NCBI GenBank assembly: GCA_031292525.1
Contig: JARLGY010000064.1
Span: 232,477-296,476, forward strand
DNA: 64,000 nucleotides
Direction of reading: 5' to 3'
DNA from: Flavipsychrobacter sp.
GTDB taxonomy: Bacteria; Bacteroidota; Bacteroidia; Chitinophagales; Chitinophagaceae
How positions within the stretch are numbered: position 1 is the stretch's first letter; the number at the start of each line of letters is the position of its first letter. The notes under the pieces were generated by a model. The model was not told the origin of the DNA and made no database searches. It saw only the letters and a program-made list of their open reading frames with translations. This document shows positions 17,082 to 27,500 of this stretch, in pieces. The position numbers and the translations under genes are program-made.

Positions 17082-18506
17082 TTGGAAAACAAAACCGCTT
17101 TTCATCGTTCGCTTACCCTACTGGATGGGGCGCTATTGGTAATAGGCTCCATGATAGGATCAGGGATCTTTATTGTAAGCGCCGATATAGCCCGCAATGT
17201 GGGCAGCGCTGGTTGGCTGATAGTGGTATGGCTCTTATCGGGCTTTATAACACTAGCAGCCGCACTTAGCTATGGAGAGTTGAGCGGTATGTTTCCGCAA
17301 GCGGGAGGCCAGTATGTGTACCTAAGAGAAGCATTTGGCAAACGTTTTGGATTCTTATATGGCTGGTCCTTCTTTGCTGTAATACAAACAGGAACTATTG
17401 CTGCTGTAGGCGTGGCATTTGCCAAATTTGCCTCATACCTTATACCCACCTTGGGTGAAGATAATATACTGATTGGTGCAGGCAGCTTTCATATCTCTGC
17501 AGCACAAATGTTGTCTATAGGTATTATTATTTTACTCACCTGGATCAATACGCAAGGTGTAGAAAGCGGCAAATGGATACAGTTCTTTTTTACTTTTGCC
17601 AAGATAGCGGCATTGCTTTCTCTTGCAGTTTGTGGTTTCATGTTCATCAAAGACCATAACGTATGGAATGATAACTGGACCATGGGATGGATGGCCAAAA
17701 CCATACAAACACAGGGCGGGGCAATAAAGCACGAAACACTGAACCCCGCGGGACTTACCATTGCTATATGCCTGGCGATGGTGGGTGCTTTATTTAGCAG
17801 TGATGCATGGAATAATGTAACCTTTATAGCCGGAGAAATAAAAAAACCGGAACGTAACATAGGCCTTAGCCTTTTCATAGGCACATTTACTGTTACCATA
17901 CTTTACATTTCTGTAAACCTGATGTACGTGAATGTACTTAGCGTGAGCGAAATTGCCAATGCGCCTCACGACCGGGTAGCTATTGCTGCGGCGTTAAAAA
18001 TATTTGGAGGTATAGGTACAACCATTATTGCACTGATGATCATGGTTTCTACATTTGGCTGCAATAACGGACTTATACTATCGGGCGCTCGTGTATATTA
18101 TACTATGGCAAATGATGGTCTATTCTTGCCTGCTGCAAAAAAACTAAATAAGAAAGGTGTGCCTGTAACTGCCCTGTGGATGCAATGTGCATGGGCGTCT
18201 ATACTCTGCCTGAGCGGACACTACGGCGACCTGCTTGACTATATTGTATTTGTAGTACTGATATTCTATATCCTTACTATAGGCGGCATATTTGTATTGC
18301 GTAAAAAACTGCCAGATCACCCACGCCCATACAAGGCATTTGGATACCCTGTGATACCCACGCTATATATAGCCCTGGCCACATTTATCTGCATAGTACT
18401 GTTGGCATACAAACGGGAAAACTCGTTGGCCGGACTCATAATAGTGCTGGCAGGGTTACCCATTTACTATTTTATAGAAAAGAGAAGTAAAGCGAAGAAT
18501 GACTAA
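17082..18506 (+). CDS. APC-superfamily amino acid permease
   Basis: This integral membrane transporter of 474 residues has about 12 hydrophobic segments. It shows the APC signature at its start, GALLVIGSMIGSGIFIVSAD, which lies in the substrate site of helix 1. It resembles the LAT-like APC branch used for amino acid uptake or exchange; the exact substrate is not readable. The start is a TTG at 17082, 23 bases after the upstream stop. Later ATGs would remove the first helix. The end overlaps the next gene by 8 bases. Confidence 0.88.
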   Translation: MENKTAFHRSLTLLDGALLVIGSMIGSGIFIVSADIARNVGSAGWLIVVWLLSGFITLAAALSYGELSGMFPQAGGQYVYLREAFGKRFGFLYGWSFFAVIQTGTIAAVGVAFAKFASYLIPTLGEDNILIGAGSFHISAAQMLSIGIIILLTWINTQGVESGKWIQFFFTFAKIAALLSLAVCGFMFIKDHNVWNDNWTMGWMAKTIQTQGGAIKHETLNPAGLTIAICLAMVGALFSSDAWNNVTFIAGEIKKPERNIGLSLFIGTFTVTILYISVNLMYVNVLSVSEIANAPHDRVAIAAALKIFGGIGTTIIALMIMVSTFGCNNGLILSGARVYYTMANDGLFLPAAKKLNKKGVPVTALWMQCAWASILCLSGHYGDLLDYIVFVVLIFYILTIGGIFVLRKKLPDHPRPYKAFGYPVIPTLYIALATFICIVLLAYKRENSLAGLIIVLAGLPIYYFIEKRSKAKND

Positions 18507-19500
18507 AAATGCACTAACCAGCCTGTTTAATGATATGAACCGCCTGCACGTTGTAGTGGCGGGCGATGTGATGCTGGACAATTATTGGTGGGGAGATGTG
18601 GAACGTGTATCGCCGGAAGCACCTGTACCTGTTGTGGCCCTAAAAAAAAGGGAAAGCAGACTTGGCGGTGCAGCAAATGTAGCCTTGAACTGTAAGGCGC
18701 TGGGTGCCAAAGTAACCCTAGCCACAGTGGTAGGCAACGATACCGATGGACAACTACTAACCCGATTGGCAAATGATGCAGGAATAGATACCGACCTCCT
18801 GATGTACAGCCAGCAAAGACACACCACTACCAAGACCCGCATAATAAGTCGTAACCAGCAAATGATGCGGTTAGATGATGAAACAAGCGACGACCTATAT
18901 ACGGAAGAAGAACATCCCTTTATAGATCTTGTACTGCGTTTTTTGCAACGTGTGAAACCTGATGTGCTGATATTTGAAGATTATAATAAAGGTGTGCTGA
19001 AGCAAAACGTGATTGATAAGATAACTGCGCACTGCCGCGAAATAGGCATTGTGATAGCTGTGGACCCTAAGACCAAAAACTTTTTAGCATACAAAGACGT
19101 AACGATATTTAAGCCTAATTTGAAGGAAGTACGTGAAGGACTCTTTATGGATGTAGCAGTAACTGAACAAGACCTGGATGCTGTGCATAAAAAACTGCAT
19201 GCTGCGCTGCATCACCATATTACTTTCATTACCCTTTCTGAAAAAGGTGTTTTCTATACCGACGAAAACAGGGGCCACATCATCCCCTCTCACATCAGGA
19301 GCATATCAGACGTATCTGGCGCAGGAGACACTGTAATAGCTACAGCAAGCCTTGTATATACCATAACTAAAGATGCCGCCCTTATGGCCGAGATATCGAA
19401 CATAGCAGGAGGATTGGTATGTGAGCAAGTGGGTGTAGTACCTATTGACAAAGAATTACTGCTTGATGAATGCGACAGATTGCTGGTACCCAATGAGTAA
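18499..19500 (+). CDS. hldA: D-glycero-beta-D-manno-heptose-7-phosphate kinase (RfaE domain I type)
   Basis: This PfkB-family sugar kinase has 333 residues. It matches the kinase half of HldE/RfaE: VVVAGDVMLDNYWWGDVERV near the start, SRLGGAANVALNC, and the catalytic/anion-hole motif SGAGDTVIATASL. It phosphorylates heptose-7-phosphate at C1 in ADP-heptose synthesis for lipopolysaccharide core. The nucleotidyltransferase half found in fused HldE proteins is absent, so that step must be encoded elsewhere. Translation is probably coupled to the permease by the 8-base overlap. Confidence 0.88.
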   Translation: MTKNALTSLFNDMNRLHVVVAGDVMLDNYWWGDVERVSPEAPVPVVALKKRESRLGGAANVALNCKALGAKVTLATVVGNDTDGQLLTRLANDAGIDTDLLMYSQQRHTTTKTRIISRNQQMMRLDDETSDDLYTEEEHPFIDLVLRFLQRVKPDVLIFEDYNKGVLKQNVIDKITAHCREIGIVIAVDPKTKNFLAYKDVTIFKPNLKEVREGLFMDVAVTEQDLDAVHKKLHAALHHHITFITLSEKGVFYTDENRGHIIPSHIRSISDVSGAGDTVIATASLVYTITKDAALMAEISNIAGGLVCEQVGVVPIDKELLLDECDRLLVPNE

Positions 19501-19530
19501 TCCACTTTAATATCATTCTCCTAAACTAAA

Positions 19531-19572
19531 AAAAGAAAGAGCGCGTTGCTGATGCAACGCGCTCTTTCTTTT
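19531..19572. terminator. strong bidirectional terminator
   Basis: A perfect 19-bp stem (19531-19549 with 19554-19572) with a 4-base TGAT loop starts with an A-run and ends with a T-run. It serves both the heptose kinase gene and the convergent lipoprotein gene. Confidence 0.95.
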
Positions 19573-19589
19573 ACAACAAACATTATAAA

Positions 19590-20150
19590 CTATAAATGAA
19601 TATCGAAAGTACCACCTTGAACAAAATTAGGGTTTGAAGATGATACAGCAGTAAAGGTACCTACATAGTGATTGGCAGTATATGTAGTAAGAACGATGCT
19701 ACCGGAACTAGCCTGAGTAGGAGATATACCCAAAATATAGAGAAGAGCTCCTGAAGTAGTACCATCACTACTAATTGGATAGGTGGTTGCGCCTGTAAAT
19801 GGAAGCATTATTAACTCAAGCCCTTGAGCAGAAGACCCACTGCCAGAATTCCCCATGATAATTGCTTCTTTGGTCGCAGAATCGTATACTATTTTTATTG
19901 AAGATAGATCTGCGGTCCATGATGTACCATTTATTGTAGCTGTAAACGTGCCACTTGTAGCCGTATAAGTGGCTGTTCCTGTACCTGGTCCAGGCCCAAC
20001 TGGCGTAGTAGTGGTATCTTTTTTAGTAGTATCATTTTTAACAATAGTAGTGCCTCCATTTGCCGGATTGGCATTATAGTCGCCACTGGAGCATGAAGCA
20101 AAAGCAATACATACACAAACTGCAAAAAGAATTGATAGAATATTTTTCAT
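19590..20150 (-). CDS. lipoprotein of unknown function
   Basis: This 186-residue protein has a lipoprotein signal (MKNILSILFAVCVCIAFASC) and then a low-complexity Thr/Gly/Pro linker. The C-terminal domain opens with GTFTATINGTSWTADL and is beta-rich. This 'TATINGxxW' start recurs in Bacteroidota surface lipoproteins of unknown role. It is convergent with hldA across the terminator and lies 76 bases downstream of aspS on the same strand. No catalytic residues are recognised. Confidence 0.7.
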   Translation of the reverse strand: MKNILSILFAVCVCIAFASCSSGDYNANPANGGTTIVKNDTTKKDTTTTPVGPGPGTGTATYTATSGTFTATINGTSWTADLSSIKIVYDSATKEAIIMGNSGSGSSAQGLELIMLPFTGATTYPISSDGTTSGALLYILGISPTQASSGSIVLTTYTANHYVGTFTAVSSSNPNFVQGGTFDIHL

Positions 20151-20226
20151 GTAAAAAAATTGTATTGCTAAAGATAGAAAGTTTAATCAACATTTCAAAC
20201 GCTTTCGTGAAAAAGCAAGTCCTATT

Positions 20227-21999
20227 TTATGCGTCTTTTGCCTGTAGGTTTAGCTCGGTCATTTGCTTATCATCAATAGCAGACGGAGCATCCAACATCA
20301 CATCGCGGCCAGCATTATTTTTAGGGAATGCTATGAAATCGCGGATGGTTTCCTGGCCGCCCAAAAGTGCGCACAGGCGATCGAAACCAAACGCTATACC
20401 ACCATGTGGCGGAGCACCATATTCAAAAGCCCCCATGAGGAAACCAAATTTTTCGTTTGCTTCTTCTTTATCCATACCCAGGGCCGCAAACATTTTTTCC
20501 TGCAAGTCGCGCTGGAATATACGTATACTTCCCCCTCCTATTTCCGTGCCATTCAGCACTATATCGTAAGCATTTGCTTTTATTTCGCCATACCTGCTCC
20601 GGTCATCCATTAGCGCTATCTGTTCAGGCTTAGGAGAAGTGAATGGGTGATGACGGGCTACCCATCTGTCATCTTCTTCATCATATTCAAACAATGGAAA
20701 GTCAATTACCCATAATGGTTTATAATCGTCAGGATTACGCAAACCCAACCTGTTTCCCATTTCCAGTCGCAATTCGCTCATAGCTTTGCGGGTACGCGTT
20801 TCGGCACCGGCCAAGATAAGGATAAGGTCACCCGGTTTTGCATTGCAAAATCCAGCCAAGCCTTTCAATTGCTCTTCATTAAAAAATTTGTCAACACTGC
20901 TTTTGCAAGTGCCATCAGCATTGCACTTTACATTCACAATGCCGCTCATGCCAATCTGCGGGCGTTTCACCCAATCCACCAGTTCATCTATCTGTTTGCG
21001 TGTATATTCACTTGCACCTGGTACGCTTATGGCAACTATAGTTTCTGCATCACTAAAAACTTTAAAATCTACACTGTTTAGTACATCACAGTACACTTTG
21101 TTTAGCGCCTTCACGTTGCCGATCTTCATTTCAAAGCGAATATCCGGCTTGTCGTTTCCGTAATTCCACATAGCATCATCAAAGGTCATACGTGGAAATT
21201 CTTCTTTTATATCAACCCCCTTTACATCTTTAAACACGTGTTTGAATAAACCCTCAAATGTACCGAGTATATCTTCTTGCTCTACAAAGCTCATTTCACA
21301 ATCTATCTGGGTAAATTCAGGTTGACGATCGGCACGCAGATCTTCATCCCTGAAACATTTAACCACCTGGTAGTAGCGATCATAACCACTTACCATTAGT
21401 AATTGTTTAAAAGTCTGCGGGCTTTGCGGCAGTGCATAAAACTGCCCCTGGTTCATACGAGACGGCACTACGAAATCCCGCGCACCTTCTGGGGTACTTT
21501 TTATAAGGAAAGGTGTTTCTATATCCCAAAAACCAAGCGTATCCAGGTAGTTCCTTACAGAACGATTTACTTTATAACGTAATTCCAAATTTTTACGGAG
21601 CACAGGGCGGCGCAAATCGAGGTATCGGTACTTCATACGCAGTTCATCACCACCATCCGTGTCATCTTCAATAGTAAAGGGTGGCGTAGCAGCACTATTC
21701 ATTATAGTGAAATCGGTTACTTCAATTTCTATATCTCCGGTAGCTAGTTTAGGGTTTTTATTACTCCGCTCTACTACGTTGCCTTTTACCTGCAAAATAA
21801 ATTCACGTCCCAGGGGTGTCTTATCCAGCTGAGCATTCAGCGTTTCATTAAAATAGAGTTGCGTAATGCCGTACCTGTCGCGCAAGTCAGTGAACGTAAT
21901 GCTTCCAAATTTCCTGATAGTTTGCACCCAGCCCGCCATTGTAACGGTTGTGCCCACATGCTGCATACTCAGCTCTCCACACGTATGTGTACGATACAT
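20227..21999 (-). CDS. aspS: aspartyl-tRNA synthetase
   Basis: This class IIb enzyme charges tRNA-Asp. From the ATG at 21999 it has 590 residues, the usual bacterial size. It comprises an N-terminal OB-fold ([20 protein letters not shown] then [12 protein letters not shown]), catalytic motif 2 ([18 protein letters not shown]), a GAD insertion domain near residues 270-400, and motif 3 ([15 protein letters not shown]). An in-frame extension of 18 codons upstream is open but lacks family similarity and was not used. AsnS is encoded 8 kb away, so this can be a tRNA-Asp-specific enzyme. Confidence 0.97.
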   Translation of the reverse strand: MYRTHTCGELSMQHVGTTVTMAGWVQTIRKFGSITFTDLRDRYGITQLYFNETLNAQLDKTPLGREFILQVKGNVVERSNKNPKLATGDIEIEVTDFTIMNSAATPPFTIEDDTDGGDELRMKYRYLDLRRPVLRKNLELRYKVNRSVRNYLDTLGFWDIETPFLIKSTPEGARDFVVPSRMNQGQFYALPQSPQTFKQLLMVSGYDRYYQVVKCFRDEDLRADRQPEFTQIDCEMSFVEQEDILGTFEGLFKHVFKDVKGVDIKEEFPRMTFDDAMWNYGNDKPDIRFEMKIGNVKALNKVYCDVLNSVDFKVFSDAETIVAISVPGASEYTRKQIDELVDWVKRPQIGMSGIVNVKCNADGTCKSSVDKFFNEEQLKGLAGFCNAKPGDLILILAGAETRTRKAMSELRLEMGNRLGLRNPDDYKPLWVIDFPLFEYDEEDDRWVARHHPFTSPKPEQIALMDDRSRYGEIKANAYDIVLNGTEIGGGSIRIFQRDLQEKMFAALGMDKEEANEKFGFLMGAFEYGAPPHGGIAFGFDRLCALLGGQETIRDFIAFPKNNAGRDVMLDAPSAIDDKQMTELNLQAKDA

Positions 22000-22080
22000 A
22001 AAAAAAGAATTAAAAACGCTGCAAGATAAGGTGAATGGTTGATTGTTGCCCATTAACCCGAAGCCATAGCTAAATTAAAA

Positions 22081-22112
22081 GGCCATTTTAATGATCGCTC
22101 ATTAAAATGGCC
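22081..22112 (-). terminator. terminator of the prolyl oligopeptidase gene
   Basis: A perfect 14-bp stem (22081-22094 with 22099-22112, loop TCGC) is followed on the minus strand by TTTTAATTT. It lies 19 bases beyond the oligopeptidase stop. Confidence 0.8.
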
Positions 22113-22131
22113 ACACTATTTATTCTATATT

Positions 22132-24270
22132 TTAAGATTTTGGTACAAACTGGGTCATACCCATATTCCAAAAGAGGAATGCCCACTTGTCGGCCTGCTC
22201 CTGTATTATTTGTGCAGTAGATTTGCCAGCACCATGCCCTGCCTTAGTTTCTATATTAATAAGTACAGGGTTCTGACAACCTTGACTTGCCTGTAAAGTA
22301 GCCGCAAATTTAAATGAATGTGCAGGTACTACCCTATCGTCATGATCACCGGTTGTTATTAATGTGCTGGGATAACATGTACCATTGTTCTTGATATTGT
22401 GCAACGGCGAATAGTTTTTCAGGTAAAGGAACATATCCTGGCTCTCTTCTGCTGTGCCATAATCTGATGCCCAGCCAGCGCCTGCTGTAAACTTATTGTA
22501 CCTAAGCATATCTAATACCCCCACAGATGGGAAACATACCTGGAAAAGATCGGGGCGCTGTGTCATACATGCACCAACCAACAGGCCACCATTCGAGCCA
22601 CCTGCTATCGCCAAACGGCTGGGCGAAGTATATTTTTCCTTTATCAGATATTCGGCAGCTGCAATAAAATCATCAAACACATTTTGTTTATGCATTTTGA
22701 TACCCGCCTTGTGCCATGCTTCTCCATACTCACCGCCACCGCGTAAGTTGGCCACAGCATAAACACCACCATTTTCCAAAAACACCATATTGCTCATGCT
22801 AAAAGACGGGGTAAGATTAATGTTAAACCCTCCATATCCGTATAAAAGCACAGGGTTACGCCCATCTAGTACAGTACCTTTTTTACAGGTTATTGTAAGC
22901 GGTATTTCTGTACCGTCTTTAGATTTATAGGTAACTTGTTTTGATTCATACTGAAACACATCTATGCTAATATTGGTTTTCTTAAATACATGTGGCTCAT
23001 GCTCTGAAAACGAGTATTTATATATAGTAGGTGGTTGAAGGTAAGATGAGAATACGTAATAAGCCGCATCATCATCCATTTTACCACTTAATCCGGTTAT
23101 GGTACCTATTCCAAACTGTTTTACTGGTTCTTCAATCTTGCCATCCAATGCAAACCGTATAACGACCGAAGAACCGTGAGTAAGATAATGTGCAAAAAAT
23201 TTGTGCCCAAATGTTGTCACTGACAAGGGCTCCCTTGTCTCCCTTATTAACTCCTTCCAGTTTACCTGTGCCGGGGAGCTGGCATCAACCACCATCAACC
23301 TGCGATTAGGTGCGTTCAGGCTGGTAAGTATATATAATTTACCATTTTCCGCATGTACTACCTCATGTTCATTATCGTAACCAGTAACAATAGGTACTAT
23401 AGGAGTATTCTTTTTGGTAAGATCTTTTAAATATAGTTCATTGCCATAAGTGCTATTTGCAGCTGAAATGACCAAGTATTTCTGATCTTCTGTTACGGCA
23501 CCACCAATATAGCGCCTTGGCATTTCATTACCACCAAAAATGAGCATATCTGACTTCTGCGGAGTACCAAGTTTGTGATAAAACAATTTATGATATTGTG
23601 TTATACCTGCTAACTGGCTGCCCTCAGTAGGCTTATCATACTTGCTATAATAAAAGCCCTCATTATTGTGCCATGATATACCGCTGAACTTCACATCAAA
23701 TAAAGTGTCCTCAATTTTATTTTTTGTCGTGGTATTTATAATGATCACTTTTCTCCAGTCACTGCCACCTTCTGATATCTGGTAAGCAGCCAGAGAGCCA
23801 TCTTTGCTGAAATCTATACCACCAAGAGAAGTGGTGCCATCTTTTGAAAAAGTATTAGGATCAAGAAATACTTCCGACTTCCCATCATCACCTTGCTGGC
23901 GGTACAATACAGCCTGATTCTGCAGGCCGTTATTTTTATAATAATAAGTATAGGCTCCTTCTTTGAAAGGAGAAGAATACTTTTCGTAATTCCACAAACC
24001 AGTGAGCCTATTTTTAAGTGCATCACGGTATGGTATAGCTGCAAGATAATTCTGGGTAAGTTTGTTCTGTGTAACCACCCAATCTTTGGTGTCTTCTGCA
24101 CGGTCATTTTCGAGCCACCTATAGGGGTCTGCTACAGGATGCAGGAAATAACTGTCAACCTGGTTTACGGTTTTGGTTTCAGGATATGTACCCGTAAATA
24201 ACCATGGAGATTGTGCTGATGCCATTAAACTAAAGAACAATAAAGTGAAAGATGCCGATAAAGTTTTCAT
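22132..24270 (-). CDS. prolyl oligopeptidase (S9A serine peptidase)
   Basis: This 712-residue exported enzyme cleaves after proline in short peptides. It has a signal peptide (LSASFTLLFFSLMASAQS), an N-terminal segment with YRWLEND as in all S9A members, a seven-bladed propeller, and a C-terminal alpha/beta-hydrolase domain. The catalytic triad is visible: Ser in GGSNGGLL (about residue 559), Asp in GDHDDRVVP (about 643) and His in AGHGAGKS (about 679). It is a single gene divergent from tamB, probably periplasmic. Confidence 0.95.
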   Translation of the reverse strand: MKTLSASFTLLFFSLMASAQSPWLFTGTYPETKTVNQVDSYFLHPVADPYRWLENDRAEDTKDWVVTQNKLTQNYLAAIPYRDALKNRLTGLWNYEKYSSPFKEGAYTYYYKNNGLQNQAVLYRQQGDDGKSEVFLDPNTFSKDGTTSLGGIDFSKDGSLAAYQISEGGSDWRKVIIINTTTKNKIEDTLFDVKFSGISWHNNEGFYYSKYDKPTEGSQLAGITQYHKLFYHKLGTPQKSDMLIFGGNEMPRRYIGGAVTEDQKYLVISAANSTYGNELYLKDLTKKNTPIVPIVTGYDNEHEVVHAENGKLYILTSLNAPNRRLMVVDASSPAQVNWKELIRETREPLSVTTFGHKFFAHYLTHGSSVVIRFALDGKIEEPVKQFGIGTITGLSGKMDDDAAYYVFSSYLQPPTIYKYSFSEHEPHVFKKTNISIDVFQYESKQVTYKSKDGTEIPLTITCKKGTVLDGRNPVLLYGYGGFNINLTPSFSMSNMVFLENGGVYAVANLRGGGEYGEAWHKAGIKMHKQNVFDDFIAAAEYLIKEKYTSPSRLAIAGGSNGGLLVGACMTQRPDLFQVCFPSVGVLDMLRYNKFTAGAGWASDYGTAEESQDMFLYLKNYSPLHNIKNNGTCYPSTLITTGDHDDRVVPAHSFKFAATLQASQGCQNPVLINIETKAGHGAGKSTAQIIQEQADKWAFLFWNMGMTQFVPKS

Positions 24271-24442
24271 TTTTACATTGATATTGGAGTTGCTAAAATA
24301 AGTATTTTATTCAACAGGCTGTATAAGGCTTTCCAGGGCTATCCGTAGGAAGGCAGAACTTCATATATTGTGTAAAGAACACAATTGGCATTGTATATGC
24401 TATGTTTAACAGAATCTTCAGTACAATACAAATAAAGGAAGG

Positions 24443-24450
24443 TATTTTTG
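24443..24450 (+). promoter_or_regulatory. candidate -7 box for tamB
   Basis: TATTTTTG is a perfect TAnnTTTG match, 71 bases before the annotated GTG of tamB and after the last in-frame upstream stop (24407-24409). If used, transcription would start near 24457, which bounds where the true start codon can be. Confidence 0.4.
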
Positions 24451-24520
24451 CAGGAGCCATAAATTAACGCATTTACTGAAACGCTTTTTAAATATAATCA
24501 GGAATACGATCCTCATAATT

Positions 24521-27500
24521 GTGGGGCTATTGGTGCTATTGTCTGTACTGGTAAATATGACTCCAGTACAAAATTTTATGGCCCGTAAGGTAACAGAAGC
24601 CTTATCGCACAAGTTAAAGACTACTGTTTCACTAAATCACATACGTATCGATTTTTTGAATAGCCTGATATTGCAGGGGCTTTTTATTGAGGGGCACGAA
24701 CACGATACCATTTTATATGCGGGTGAAGTAAAGCTGAAGGTAACCGACTGGTTTATACTACGGAGTGAAAGACCTGTAATACAAAGTATGGAGTTGCACA
24801 ATGCATATGTACATATGTACCGTACGGCAACCAGTAAAGTGTGGAATTATGATTTTATAGCCGACGCTTTTGCAGGTAAAAAGACACCTGAAAAAAAATC
24901 GCAGAGCCAGCTGGATTTTGATCTAAAGGATGTGGACCTGGAGCAGGTGCGGTTTCATATGGATGATGCCTGGGGCGGAGAAGACATGGATTTTGACATC
25001 GGCAGCCTTACACTGGATGTAAAAACACTTGATTTTAAGCAAAAGATATGTGCAGCCAACACACTGAAGGTTGACAATACCTCAATAATACTGAATGAGT
25101 ATATAGCTGGCAAGCCGAGAGACCCAAACAGAAAAGTGTTCCCGCCGGTAGATACTACACCATTCAATCCAGATAAATGGAAACTTAGCGTAAATAAAAT
25201 ATCACTGGCGCATACCATTTTCGGATTAACAGGTAGTACCACTATACCTGTAGCCAATGAGTTTGACCCTGACCACCTTTACATAAAAGGGATAAATATA
25301 GATGCCAGCCACGTAAATATTATTGGTGATACCATACACGGCAATATTGATAATCTTACAGCCATTGAACGATGTGGCATAGTGATCAAAAAAATGAAGG
25401 CGAAAGTAACTGTTTCGCCCAATGCATCTATATGCGACAACCTGTATATGGAAACCAATAACAGCAAGCTGCATCATTATTATGCAATGCTGTACCAACG
25501 TTTCCCCGACTTCCTTGATTACATAGACAAGGTGGTGATGGTAATAAAAGTAAAAGACGCCTCTGTTGACCCTAAGGACATTGCTTATTTTGCCCCCCAG
25601 CTACGCAGGCTGCAACTATACCAGATGCAGGTAACCGGCAGCGCCAAGGGCACTGTGGCAGACCTTACCGGACAGAACCTGAATGTTACTGATGGCTATG
25701 CTACCATAAAGGGCGACCTGCACATGAAGGGATTGCCGGACATCAACAAAACATTTATCAGTTATACCAATGGTGAAATAATGACCACAGGGGCAAGCAT
25801 TATGAAATATGCCCCGGCAGTGAAAGATAATGGGTATGTTGCGCTGAACCGAATATTATATGCGTACTATAAAGGAAGCTATACTGGTTATATAGAAAAC
25901 TTTGCCGTTAATGGTATGCTAAAGACCAACCTCGGCACTATATATCCCAACATTAAAATGCAGGCCCCTGATTTTACCAGCAATAATATTGTGTATTCAG
26001 GGACTGTAGCGGGCGATGGCGTAGATCTTGGAGCTTTATTTACACAACCCGACCTGGGAGCTATAACCTTTAAAGCAAATGTAAGCGGAAAGGCTTTTGA
26101 CCCACTACATGCCAGTGCCGATATAGATGCAACTGTTAACCATCTTTACCTGAAGGGCTATAATTATCAGAATATATATGCACATGGCACACTGGCCCGC
26201 AGAAAGTTTACGGGCAATCTATTACTTAATGACCCCAACCTGGTTGCCGCATTTTACGGAAGCCTGGACTTTAGTACAGATGTTGCCAGCGTTAACGCTA
26301 CGGCCAACCTGCTAAAAAGTGACTTTAATGCACTGCACCTGACCAAGGATACGGTGCTGGCTGTAGCCGACCTTAATCTGAATTTCAGCGGCAGCAACAT
26401 AGATAACTTTACTGGCTTTGCCAAGCTGTACAACCTGGATATAAAAAGGAATCAGCACCGACTAAACCTTGATTCTATTTATATAAACAGCACACAAGCC
26501 GGCAGTAGCAAGACCCTTACCGTACAAAGCAACGATGTGACAGCAAGCATTACCGGCCAATACCAGCTAAGCGAACTCCCTTATTCGGTACAATATTACT
26601 TTTCTAAGTACATACCCAATTATATAAAAGTACCTGTAAAGAATGCTCCAGAACAGAACCTGGTATTTAATGTTACCACCACAGGAATAGACAGTTTGCT
26701 GGGAGTGCTTACTCCTTTTTTCAGGGGATTTGACAATTCGGTGGTGAGTGGCTCACTGAATACAAGAGATCAAAAACTTACACTACACGCGAAGGTCCCA
26801 AACGGAACCATTGGCAATTTTCACCTGAATAATGTAAATATAAACGGTGATGGCAACCTGAGCCTGATAGAAGTGAATACAAGCGTGGATAATGTATCCA
26901 TTGGCGATAGCAGCATAAACGGATCGCTGGGTATTACCGCAACGTTAGGTAATGACTCGCTGAACTTTAATATTGCTACTGTAACCCCAGATGCTAATAG
27001 CTCAGTTACCCTGAACGGACAAATACTTGCCCGGCACGATTCATTATTTATGAACCTGCTGCCATCGCAGTTTTTTATAAGCCAGGCAAAATGGAACATC
27101 GCAGGCGCTACCCGCGTGGTCTATTCAGACAAGTACCTTTCTATCCAAGGCCTGTCGCTACAGTCAGGAATACAAAAGATCACTGTTAACTCTTCAGCCG
27201 ATAATGCCCAGAGCATTGCTATAAATACAGAACATGTGGATCTTGGGCAAATAGGTACTTTGGCAGGCCTTGGTGCGTACCAACCTGATGGGAGGCTGGA
27301 TGGAAGTATTATTATCAGTAACTTATTTAAGGATCTCCAGGTATCATCAAATTTAAAAGCGACAGGTGTTCAATTTGGCACCGACACCATAGGCAATGTA
27401 GTATTCATAGGCAACTATAATCGGAATAAAAAGCTGATCACCCTTGACCCACAGACCGGCATATATAAAGGCAACTCAAGCCTGGTATTGTCTGGCAACA

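Noticed and set aside
22000..22053. N-terminal extension of aspS by 18 codons
   Set aside because: The added residues have no family match and the [10 protein letters not shown] start is the standard bacterial one.
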